This document shows positions 1 to 4,695 of a stretch of DNA of 10,252 nucleotides, one piece after another. The translations under genes and the position numbers were made by a program. This DNA comes from Candidatus Shapirobacteria bacterium (GTDB lineage Bacteria > Patescibacteriota > Microgenomatia > UBA12405). The stretch's first letter is position 1, and each line of letters starts with the position of its first letter. The notes beneath the pieces were generated by a model. It did not search any database. It was given only the letters and a program-made list of their open reading frames with translations, and was not told the origin of the DNA. Location: the NCBI GenBank assembly GCA_003542615.1, contig DPKG01000005.1, positions 58,360 to 68,611 of the forward strand, in the 5' to 3' direction.

Positions 1-575
1 GCACCATATCGATCTTTAACTATAATATCGGAACTAAAGTCTTGAGAGTTTGGGTGACGGTCAATGAGCTTGGCAAGAGCGGAGAGGGCGGTTTGGATAC
101 TTAATAGGTTATTTGATTCAAGAGAAACAGTGGGGATGGCATATTGAGCAAAAGAATTGCTCGTTTTTTGCTTGTCAAAAAATAAATTAAATAAACCGGG
201 GTCGTTGAAGGGTTTGATCTGGGATAAAGAAAACAGCAATTGGCGATTGGTTTTGAGGGTGGCAGTGGTGGGCGAAAATTTGTCAAAGATAAATGAGGAA
301 TAACAGGGAGAATTAATTTTGTGCCACTGATCGTTGTTAAATTCCCAGAAGCTTCGGCAAAATCCCGGCCCGACAATGTCGGCGGAAGTAGTAAGGGCGG
401 CTTTTAAACCAATTTTTTGACAGGAGTCAAGAAAATAACTATATACTTCATTATAGGATTCGTTACGGGAACCTTTAGGAAAGGGGGTCGTATTATTATT
501 TTCTTTTTCATAGGCACTGGTGGCGAGACGTTGGGAATATACGATGAGAACGTCGAAATTATAGAGTTTTGTCAT
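1..575 (-). CDS. ATP-grasp-like protein, 3' end cut by window edge
   Basis: An open frame of 191 codons runs from an ATG at 573-575 to the left edge with no stop, so the C-terminus is missing. The protein starts MTKLYNFDVLIVYSQRLATS. Near the visible end it has the pattern seen just before the nucleotide-binding fold of ATP-grasp enzymes (RimK/carboxylate-amine ligase type): FFDKQKTSNSFAQYAIPTVSL (DK, a stretch of spacing, then IPT) and then IIVKDRYG at the edge, where many ATP-grasp proteins have a Lys followed by a Gly-rich loop. That assignment is inference from these motifs; substrate unknown. No Shine-Dalgarno sequence and no convincing -10 lies close to the ATG, so the start is only the first in-frame ATG. 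The coding frame is clear from codon pattern and length; a competing 91-aa frame at 101-376 is a shadow. Confidence 0.72.
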   Translation of the reverse strand, partial: MTKLYNFDVLIVYSQRLATSAYEKENNNTTPFPKGSRNESYNEVYSYFLDSCQKIGLKAALTTSADIVGPGFCRSFWEFNNDQWHKINSPCYSSFIFDKFSPTTATLKTNRQLLFSLSQIKPFNDPGLFNLFFDKQKTSNSFAQYAIPTVSLESNNLLSIQTALSALAKLIDRHPNSQDFSSDIIVKDRYG

Positions 576-754
576 AAAATTAAATACTGATACGGAGAAC
601 TTGTTAAGCTATAAATCCGTTACCTTTTGGTGCACATCCGAAAACTATGAAAAGTTTGTGTTGGTAATATGGTTGATATCTATTATATCTTATAAAAGAG
701 AAAAAAGATGTAAGCAATCAGGGGTGAATGGGCTTATTTTAATGTTAAAAAGCC
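576..754. other. intergenic region between the ATP-grasp-like gene and the Nudix gene
   Basis: About 180 AT-rich bases with no open frame I would call a gene. It should hold the promoter of the gene at 1-575. A TATAAT on the minus strand around 681-686 has no good -35, so I do not call it. The sequence ggtgcacatcc near 639-650 contains the palindrome GTGCAC, of unknown meaning. The Nudix-side end carries a hairpin, listed separately. Confidence 0.5.
731..754 (-). terminator. weak hairpin directly after the Nudix stop codon
   Basis: Immediately downstream of the Nudix TAA the minus strand can form a stem with arms GGCT+TTTTAA and TTAAAA+AGCC, with a small bulge and a very tight loop. No U-tract follows on the minus strand, so it is not a standard intrinsic terminator; it may be a 3' processing or stability element, or chance in AT-rich DNA. 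It is the only structure seen at the end of the operon. Confidence 0.25.
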
Positions 755-1231
755 TTATTTTGGGGAAATAATGGGGTTTTGGATTTTTGTAGCCAAATCA
801 ATTAAAAATAGCTGGTTTTTGCGAAGAAGTGGTAATTTGTCTAAAGCAAAAAATCCGTATTGGGAAACTTCATGAGAAGGGGTAAAATCCCCACCAATAA
901 AAATACCGGTGTAACATAAGTCCAAACGAGCAAAATCACGGTCAGTACGGGTTTTTAGTGAGTCATCAATACTGACGACAAAACCTGACTCTTCTTTGAT
1001 TTCCCTCTCCAAGGATTCTCTGGGATGTTCTCCGGATTCCAGATAACCACCAGGTAAACTCCAGGCGTGGGAACGATAGGTATGTTTAAAAAGAAGAATT
1101 TCTTTATTTTCGTTAAAAATTATGCCGGTAGTTCCGACCAAAAATTTGGTTTGGAACATATTCATAATAAAAAGCTGCCAGCCTTTGGAAAGATGAAGGG
1201 ACCGATAAATTTTGGCTAATAAGGTTTTCAC
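755..1231 (-). CDS. Nudix hydrolase
   Basis: Nudix hydrolases cleave nucleoside diphosphates linked to another group, using divalent metal, usually to clean up oxidised or excess nucleotides or to turn over NDP-sugars and cofactors. The complete 23-residue Nudix box is present at residues 62-84: G-x5-E-x7-REIKEESGF, with the metal-binding REx2EE intact. The rest of the 158-aa protein is one Nudix domain (beta strand FLVGTTGIIF at about 30-39, then LLFKHTYRSHAWSLPGG). Substrate cannot be read from sequence. The start is GTG at 1229-1231, which overlaps the TGA stop of the LapA-domain gene in ATGTGA (4 bases shared), so translation is probably coupled. It is the last gene of the small membrane protein cluster. 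Confidence 0.9.
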   Translation of the reverse strand: MKTLLAKIYRSLHLSKGWQLFIMNMFQTKFLVGTTGIIFNENKEILLFKHTYRSHAWSLPGGYLESGEHPRESLEREIKEESGFVVSIDDSLKTRTDRDFARLDLCYTGIFIGGDFTPSHEVSQYGFFALDKLPLLRKNQLFLIDLATKIQNPIISPK

Positions 1232-1572
1232 ATTGCGTTGGGATCTTCGGATTCGTTACCGGAAAAATGACTTAATTTTTCATTTTCCAGTTCCAGTTGA
1301 TGAATTCTTTTGGTCAATTCCAATATTTCATCTTTATCTTTTTTGATTTCCTTGTTTTTGCCATGAAGAGTAAGTGAGTTTGAAATTGCCCGGACAAGAT
1401 GTACCAAATATGACAAAACTAAGCCTATTAAAAGAGAACCAATAATTACATAAAAAAGAGGGATGTCTGAAATAACATACATACCTAAATTTAGGGTAAC
1501 CGGAGCAAAGTTATATTTGGAGATATAAACAAGAAACGAACCTATAATAAGAAATAAAATTAGAATTAACAT
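1228..1572 (-). CDS. LapA-domain (DUF1049) membrane protein
   Basis: 114 aa. The layout fits the LapA/DUF1049 family: TM helix at about 1-18, a short outside segment with VTLNLGMYVISDIPLF (residues 25-40, the typical N-x-G...DIPL region), a second TM helix at about 40-62, then a charged cytoplasmic coiled coil at about 73-103 (KNKEIKKDKDEILELTKRIH). In proteobacteria LapA (YciS) works with LapB in lipopolysaccharide control; an organism without LPS would use this domain for something else, so the function here is open. The ATG at 1570-1572 lies 2 bases after the stop of the DUF3096-like gene. It ends ATG-TGA, overlapping the Nudix GTG start. Confidence 0.82.
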   Translation of the reverse strand: MLILILFLIIGSFLVYISKYNFAPVTLNLGMYVISDIPLFYVIIGSLLIGLVLSYLVHLVRAISNSLTLHGKNKEIKKDKDEILELTKRIHQLELENEKLSHFSGNESEDPNAM

Positions 1573-1574
1573 AT

Positions 1575-1718
1575 TTAGCTTAAAATACCAAGGCCAATTA
1601 AGCCGATAATAATGAGATAAGCGGCGATAAGATAATTGACTATTTTGGGAAAGACCAAAATTAAAATACCAAAAACTAACGAAGCTAAAGGACTAAGATT
1701 TGAAAAAGAGATATTCAT
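1575..1718 (-). CDS. DUF3096-like small membrane protein (47 aa)
   Basis: Begins MNISFSNLSPLASLVFG. It is almost entirely two hydrophobic helices (about 10-23 and 29-46) joined by FPKIVNY. The pattern LxxLxxGILILVxPKxxNYLIAxYLIIIGLIGL matches what I know of the DUF3096 family, very short membrane proteins of unknown function. The ATG is at 1716-1718 and the TAA at 1575-1577. An AGGT lies about 13 bases before the ATG, too far to be a strong ribosome site. The frame sits snugly between two genes of the same strand with a 7-base gap upstream and a 2-base gap downstream, supporting it as a real operon member. Confidence 0.75.
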   Translation of the reverse strand: MNISFSNLSPLASLVFGILILVFPKIVNYLIAAYLIIIGLIGLGILS

Positions 1719-1725
1719 ATAATTT

Positions 1726-1866
1726 TTATAAACCTAATAAGCGAGCCAGAAAAATAATAACGGCGATAACGAGTAATAGATGGATAAGTCCTCCGCCAAT
1801 GTGAAGAGAAAAACCTCCCAACCACGAAATCACTAACAGAATAATGATGATATTTATAATATCCAT
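1726..1866 (-). CDS. Lmo0937-like small membrane protein (46 aa)
   Basis: Begins MDIINIIIILLVISWLGGFS. Two hydrophobic helices flank a short Gly/His segment (FSLHIGGGLIHLLLVIAVII), ending in a basic ARLLGL. The hydrophobic helix, the G-G-hydrophobic-H-x-LLVIAV core and the length fit the Lmo0937 family of tiny stress-associated membrane proteins. The start is well supported: AGGAG at 1876-1880 lies 9 bases upstream of the ATG at 1864-1866, inside the last codons of the YggT-family gene. Neighbouring stop and start are 3 bases apart. Confidence 0.78.
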   Translation of the reverse strand: MDIINIIIILLVISWLGGFSLHIGGGLIHLLLVIAVIIFLARLLGL

Positions 1867-1869
1867 AAT

Positions 1870-2265
1870 TTAAGACTCCTGTTTTTCACCTGAGGAGATG
1901 CGAATTAATTTAACAATTCCCCATGCTAATAACATATAAACGAAAATAGCCACTAAGGTTGAGGGTTCAAAAACCGAACCGGAAACATAAGCTTGTCTAA
2001 ATATTCCCTGGAAAGGTAAAACAAAAATCCCGGTAATTCCATAGATAAATCTAACAAAACCACTGGCTACGTTGGCACCGGTCAACTTAAGAAGCAGACG
2101 AATGCCTAGTAATATTTCGAGAAAACCAAAAAGGAAATATATTGCATATTCAATAGTTTCTCGGTTTGAGGCTCCGGTTTTAACCTGAGTTGTTAAAATC
2201 GGGTTGCCACTATCTTTGTCGTTTTCTACCGGAGTAGTTATTGTTTCTTTAATTATTTCTGTCAT
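1870..2265 (-). CDS. YggT-family integral membrane protein
   Basis: 131 aa from the ATG at 2263-2265. The first ~35 residues are hydrophilic; two TM helices follow at about 40-60 and 98-120. Between them lies the YggT signature: GIRLLLKLTGAN, then FVRFIYGITGIFVLPFQGIF (R...Y..T...PF.G.F). YggT proteins are found next to cell-division or envelope genes in many bacteria; the molecular role is not established. The in-frame ATG 12 codons further upstream would lie inside the GlsB-like gene; the chosen start has AGGGG at 2274-2278, 8 bases before the ATG. It sits 4 bases after the upstream stop. Confidence 0.85.
   Translation of the reverse strand: MTEIIKETITTPVENDKDSGNPILTTQVKTGASNRETIEYAIYFLFGFLEILLGIRLLLKLTGANVASGFVRFIYGITGIFVLPFQGIFRQAYVSGSVFEPSTLVAIFVYMLLAWGIVKLIRISSGEKQES
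1876..1880 (-). promoter_or_regulatory. Shine-Dalgarno site of the Lmo0937-like gene
   Basis: AGGAG on the minus strand, 9 bases before the ATG at 1864-1866. It overlaps the Gln-Glu-Ser end of the YggT-family gene and is the main support for the 46-aa gene being translated. Confidence 0.7.
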
Positions 2266-2269
2266 ATTT

Positions 2270-2524
2270 TTATCCCCTATTTCGGAGAATCCGACCAACA
2301 TAAATAACCACCACCGCGCCTATTACGGCTACTAAAAGACTATAAAGATTAAATCCGTCAACACCCGATTTACCTACCATTCCCATTAGAAAACCACCGA
2401 CTATTGATCCTAAAATTCCCATAAGAATGTCTGCCATGGTGCCCTGTCTGTAGTTGGTTTTCATAATAACTGAGGCAATCCATCCTGCTAGCGCTCCGAA
2501 AATTATCCAAAGTATAATACCCAT
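2270..2524 (-). CDS. GlsB/YeaQ/YmgE-family stress membrane protein
   Basis: 84 aa with three TM helices at about 2-21, 31-51 and 58-78. The Gly-rich pattern is characteristic: FGALAGWIAS in helix 1 and DILMGILGSIVGGFLMGMVG in helix 2, the layout of transglycosylase-associated (GlsB/YeaQ/YmgE) proteins. Members are often induced by envelope, acid or stationary-phase stress; no enzyme activity is established. ATG at 2522-2524 has AGAAGG at 2533-2538, 8 bases upstream. The TAA at 2270-2272 is 4 bases from the start of the YggT gene. Confidence 0.88.
   Translation of the reverse strand: MGIILWIIFGALAGWIASVIMKTNYRQGTMADILMGILGSIVGGFLMGMVGKSGVDGFNLYSLLVAVIGAVVVIYVGRILRNRG
2274..2278 (-). promoter_or_regulatory. 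Shine-Dalgarno site deciding the YggT start
   Basis: AGGGG on the minus strand with an 8-base spacer to the ATG at 2263-2265. It lies within the last codons of the GlsB-like gene and makes the 131-aa start preferable to the longer 143-aa reading. Confidence 0.7.
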
Positions 2525-2567
2525 ATTTTTTACCTTCTAAAATAAATAAATTAAATTTCTTCTGTTT

Positions 2568-2783
2568 TTATGGTGTCTGATTTATATTCACATCAATTTC
2601 ATTCGGAATATTGACTTCAGGTGCGGGAATATTAATCTGAGGTGTTCCCATTTTTCTAAGGGCCGGGAGGCCAAAATAAAAAAATAAGAAACCCAACACT
2701 ATCAGTCCAAAAATAGCAACCAACAAACCACCATTACTATTATTATCGTTTGCCGGAGCCGGACTATTTACAATTGTAGTCAT
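2568..2783 (-). CDS. small single-pass membrane protein, function unknown (71 aa)
   Basis: Begins MTTIVNSPAPANDNNSNGG. A hydrophilic N-terminus is followed by one TM helix at about 19-37 (GLLVAIFGLIVLGFLFFYF), then GLPALRKMG and a Pro/Asn/Ile-rich tail (PQINIPAPEVNIP...). No named domain recognised; the GLPALR after the helix followed by repeated INIP/VNIP motifs resembles tiny membrane proteins I associate with similar stress-protein clusters, but that is recollection only. The ATG at 2781-2783 has AAGGTG at 2793-2798, 9 bases upstream. It is the first structural gene of the cluster; no strong promoter is visible in the 51-base gap upstream, so it may be cotranscribed with the regulator at 2835-3002. 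Confidence 0.75.
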   Translation of the reverse strand: MTTIVNSPAPANDNNSNGGLLVAIFGLIVLGFLFFYFGLPALRKMGTPQINIPAPEVNIPNEIDVNINQTP

Positions 2784-2834
2784 ATTTTTTCACACCTTTT
2801 TTTAACAAATAAAACTTAAGTCACTAAAAAAATT

Positions 2835-3002
2835 TTAGAATTCTTCTTTTTTGATGATTGTTTCGGCGGGCAAATAGGCTATCAGGGCTTTTTCAACTAT
2901 TTTGGTTAAGGTTAAATCTTCTAGTATAGCCTGGGCCCGAGCGTATTTTGCCAAAGATGGTTTCATAAAGAGAGTGATTCGCTGTTTTGCACTAGTTGTC
3001 AT
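2835..3002 (-). CDS. ribbon-helix-helix DNA-binding protein (55 aa)
   Basis: From the ATG at 3000-3002 the protein has the RHH (Arc/CopG/ParD-antitoxin) shape: a beta strand KQRITLFMK at about 6-14, helix PSLAKYARAQAILED, a turn, and helix LTKIVEKALIAYLP. RHH proteins bind palindromic DNA as dimers and usually repress their own operon. A longer reading from an ATG at 3036-3038 adds 12 Thr-rich residues, but its first codons would overlap the -35 box of the promoter at 3010-3038, so I reject it. A palindrome over that -35 (3032-3045) is a natural operator. No toxin gene follows; the next gene is a 71-aa membrane protein, 51 bases downstream. It could control the envelope cluster or be an orphan antitoxin-like regulator. 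Confidence 0.72.
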   Translation of the reverse strand: MTTSAKQRITLFMKPSLAKYARAQAILEDLTLTKIVEKALIAYLPAETIIKKEEF

Positions 3003-3009
3003 TATACTA

Positions 3010-3038
3010 ATAATACACTTAGTTGTAGTGGTTGTCAA
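3010..3038 (-). promoter_or_regulatory. sigma-70 promoter of the RHH gene
   Basis: TTGACA (3033-3038), a 17-base spacer, then TATTAT (3010-3015) on the minus strand. Only 7 bases separate the -10 from the ATG at 3000-3002, so the predicted transcript starts at or beside the start codon. A TATAAT at 3001-3006 overlaps the ATG but lies too far from the -35. Confidence 0.75.
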
Positions 3039-3045
3039 ATGACAA
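3032..3045. promoter_or_regulatory. palindromic operator candidate over the -35
   Basis: A perfect inverted repeat, TTGTCA-AA-TGACAA, 14 bases, covers the -35 box of the RHH gene promoter. An RHH dimer binding here would block RNA polymerase; autorepression is inferred from position and family habit. Confidence 0.55.
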
Positions 3046-3296
3046 GTAGTTTGATTTAGAAGCTTCTTAAATTAGGCTGGCTACCAAGGGGCTGCCCTTG
3101 GCCAATCTCAAATTATATTATATAAAAAAATTCGAAATTCCGCCAGTTTTATTCACGTTTCTAAAATTAAATACTCTTATTTTATTTCTTTTTGGTTTCA
3201 CCCCATCTACCATTACCATGCGAAAAGAGAGCGGAATGAATTTGGGACCATCACTTTTTGGATAGTATAGGCGGAAGGGTTAAAGAATTTGAATCC
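3046..3296. other. gene-poor stretch with palindrome, hairpin and unexplained open frame
   Basis: Contents: the palindrome AGAAGCTTCT at 3058-3067; a perfect 7-bp hairpin at 3084-3101; a very AT-rich segment around 3111-3132; and a minus-strand frame open from 3279 down to a TAA at 3118-3120 (53 codons, first ATG only at 3217-3219). That frame includes YYPKSDGPKFIPLSFRMVMV, which looks more like protein than noise but which I cannot assign. It could be a decayed gene or part of a dispersed repeat. No tRNA or known riboswitch is recognised. Confidence 0.45.
3084..3101. repeat. perfect inverted repeat / hairpin
   Basis: CCAAGGG-GCTG-CCCTTGG forms a 7-bp GC-rich stem with a 4-base loop in an otherwise AT-rich gap. 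No T-run follows on either strand, so it is not a standard terminator. It may belong to an intergenic repeat unit or act as an mRNA 3' end structure for the gene at 3297-3956, about 200 bases upstream in the direction of transcription. Confidence 0.5.
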
Positions 3297-3956
3297 TTAT
3301 GGAGTGGTTGTCGGGGTTAGAGTCGGAACAATTGTAGGTTCTATTGTCGGGACAACGCTAGGAGTGACAGAAAGATCCGGTGTTATGGTAGGAGTAATTT
3401 CCGGAGTTGAAACAGGCGAAACAAATCCAGTGAGTAATTTGTTAAGCCAACCAAACAAACTAAAACCCTTAAGACTTTCGTTTAATCTGGTTTCGATAGC
3501 AAGTAATTCTTCGTTTAAAGAACTTATGGATTCTTGGATAGCTGTTTTTTCACTGGTTGAAGCCTTGCTTTCCAGACGGGTTAATTGTCTAACCTGATTT
3601 TGAAGGTGAACAATTTCACTTCTGACAGCACCGGCATTTTTATAGTCAGGACCAATGACCAATTTTGCCAGACCGGATCTGGTACTGATTTTGTTAAGGG
3701 AACTATCAATGGTTTTATCCGATTCTATTTGTTCTGCCTGAATCTGTTCGAGTTCTTCTTTGACTTGAGGAGTTTTGACTTTTGGCTTGACTACCTCAAT
3801 TTTTTGGATGGTTTGGTCTAAATATTTAGCTTTTATCTGTGTCGGTTTGGGTTGATTGGACGGATTAACTTTGTCATTTTTGGCCAGAGTTAAGGTAGAA
3901 GAAAAAGTAAAAAACATTAAAAGTAGTGCGAGAAAGAGCTTGTTTGATATTTTCAT
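3297..3956 (-). CDS. exported coiled-coil protein with Thr/Pro-rich tail
   Basis: 219 aa, no named domain recognised. A signal peptide is clear: MKISNK then a hydrophobic core LFLALLLMFFTF and TLTLAK, with probable cleavage near residue 25. The middle (about 60-165) is rich in Glu, Gln, Lys and Leu with heptad-like spacing (KEELEQIQAEQIESDKTID; VRSEIVHLQNQVRQLTRLES), predicting coiled coil. GFSLFGWLNKLLTGFV at about 164-179 is a short amphipathic or membrane-touching segment, followed by a low-complexity tail of about 40 residues made of T-P repeats with I/V/L. It is probably a cell-surface or wall-associated protein. It has its own promoter at 3966-3994 and no Shine-Dalgarno sequence. A plus-strand frame at 3289-3597 is a shadow of its tail. 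Confidence 0.8.
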   Translation of the reverse strand: MKISNKLFLALLLMFFTFSSTLTLAKNDKVNPSNQPKPTQIKAKYLDQTIQKIEVVKPKVKTPQVKEELEQIQAEQIESDKTIDSSLNKISTRSGLAKLVIGPDYKNAGAVRSEIVHLQNQVRQLTRLESKASTSEKTAIQESISSLNEELLAIETRLNESLKGFSLFGWLNKLLTGFVSPVSTPEITPTITPDLSVTPSVVPTIEPTIVPTLTPTTTP

Positions 3957-3965
3957 AGTAATATG

Positions 3966-3994
3966 GTTATAGTCTTATTGTCTTGGATTGTCAA
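3966..3994 (-). promoter_or_regulatory. sigma-70 promoter of the exported protein gene
   Basis: TTGACA (3989-3994), 17-base spacer, TATAAC (3966-3971) on the minus strand. The -10 ends 9 bases before the ATG at 3954-3956, giving a leader of about 0-3 bases. Confidence 0.75.
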
Positions 3995-4014
3995 ACTGAC
4001 TTAAAATTATCAGT
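3995..4014. promoter_or_regulatory. inverted repeat abutting the -35, possible operator
   Basis: ACTGA (3995-3999) and TCAGT (4010-4014) are inverted arms 10 bases apart, directly next to the TTGACA box at 3989-3994. Arms are short, so chance is possible. Confidence 0.3.
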
Positions 4015-4043
4015 CGCAAAAGTTGGGTAAAAGATGGGTGTTT

Positions 4044-4289
4044 TTATACTTTGGTTTTGTATTTCAATAAACGAAAAAGTCCTTTTGATGGCTTGTAAAC
4101 TTTGTCGGGAAATTTTTCGACTAATTTCCAGACGCATCCGTTAACTGTCTTGGGATGAAAACTGCGGTCTGAAGCTTCAATTTTTGAAATAAGTTCTGAC
4201 CAACGAAGACCTTCCGGATTCTGTTCAAGTAACTTAAACGTGGTTGCGTAAATTCGCCCGGTGATAGTGTTTTTCAAAACAATACTCAT
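4044..4289 (-). CDS. small winged-helix-like protein (81 aa)
   Basis: Compact, basic and fully helical-strand in pattern: TGRIYATTFKLLEQNPEGLRWSELISKIEAS, then HPKTVNGCVWKLVEKFPDKVYKPSKGLFRLLKYK. The order (helix, 'L-R-W-S-E-L' second helix, recognition helix 'KTVNGCVWKLVEKF', then a beta wing ending in G-x-F-R-L) matches winged-helix folds such as the HARE-HTH domain, which recruits effectors to DNA and is sometimes fused to restriction enzymes. The fold call is inference from pattern; a stand-alone DNA-binding role is likely, target unknown. It has its own extended -10 at 4296-4304, six bases before the ATG, and no Shine-Dalgarno sequence. Confidence 0.72.
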   Translation of the reverse strand: MSIVLKNTITGRIYATTFKLLEQNPEGLRWSELISKIEASDRSFHPKTVNGCVWKLVEKFPDKVYKPSKGLFRLLKYKTKV

Positions 4290-4295
4290 ACTTAA

Positions 4296-4304
4296 AGTAT
4301 ACCA
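4296..4304 (-). promoter_or_regulatory. extended -10 promoter of the winged-helix gene
   Basis: TGG-TATACT on the minus strand: a TGn extension plus a 5/6 -10 box. It ends 6 bases before the ATG at 4287-4289, so the start codon coincides with the predicted transcription start. No good -35 seen, as is usual for extended -10 promoters. Confidence 0.6.
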
Positions 4305-4353
4305 AAAAGCTATATCAAACTATCTCGAACTCGGGTGGTGAATTGATTAAAAA

Positions 4354-4659
4354 CTAAATAAGGCCGGCAGAAAGCAGAATTAAGGCGATAGCGGTAATGA
4401 TGGCAAAGATACCGGTGGTTTTTATAAATAAGTTGACGGCTTCTTTTTTTTGGCCATCAATAAAAAGCTGAAGAGGTTGGTAAAAAAACAGGAACGCCAT
4501 GACAGCAACAGAAAGAGTAAGGAGTGATAAAAATACGACCGGGGCAAAAAAAGTGTCGGGTTTATTTTTTAGAGGCTCGGTGACAAAGTTCATGACAATG
4601 ACACCAAGGATAATGTAGGCGGAGGCGCTTAGGGCGTTAATGAAAGGGTTTTTGGACAT
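4354..4659 (-). CDS. small membrane protein with three TM helices (101 aa)
   Basis: Not recognised as a named family. Three hydrophobic segments are visible: about 9-27 (ALSASAYIILGVIVMNFVT), 38-60 (FAPVVFLSLLTLSVAVMAFLFFY) and 80-101 (KTTGIFAIITAIALILLSAG). A loop of about 15 residues (QPLQLFIDGQKKEAVNL) separates helices 2 and 3. With an odd number of helices the ends lie on opposite sides of the membrane. It has a consensus TATAAT 5 bases before its ATG and no Shine-Dalgarno sequence, so it is likely expressed separately from the methyltransferase gene that ends 36 bases upstream. It ends in TAG. Confidence 0.75.
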   Translation of the reverse strand: MSKNPFINALSASAYIILGVIVMNFVTEPLKNKPDTFFAPVVFLSLLTLSVAVMAFLFFYQPLQLFIDGQKKEAVNLFIKTTGIFAIITAIALILLSAGLI

Positions 4660-4664
4660 AGTTG

Positions 4665-4670
4665 ATTATA
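4665..4670 (-). promoter_or_regulatory. -10 box upstream of the 3-TM protein gene
   Basis: Consensus TATAAT on the minus strand, ending 5 bases before the ATG at 4657-4659, in a 36-base gap between genes. No clear -35 or TGn extension, so confidence is moderate. Confidence 0.5.
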
Positions 4671-4695
4671 GCAAAGGGTTATTAGTCATGAGTTT

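Noticed and set aside
101..376. 91-aa minus-strand frame at the left end
   Set aside because: It lies wholly inside the open frame at 1-575 in another reading frame; the longer frame has the better protein pattern and reaches the edge.
2835..3002. Toxin-antitoxin pair
   Set aside because: The RHH protein resembles an antitoxin, but the adjacent genes (a 71-aa membrane protein downstream, a gene-poor gap upstream) do not resemble a RelE/ParE, PIN or other known toxin.
3003..3038. Longer start (67 aa) for the RHH protein
   Set aside because: It would place the start codon on top of the -35 box of a consensus promoter and adds a Thr-rich stretch not needed for the fold.
3084..3101. Intrinsic terminator at the GC-rich hairpin
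   Set aside because: No T-run follows on either strand; kept only as an inverted repeat.
3289..3597. Plus-strand 102-aa frame rich in Gly/Val
   Set aside because: It is the reverse of the Thr/Pro-rich tail of the exported protein (minus); low-complexity T/P codons read as V/G repeats on the other strand.
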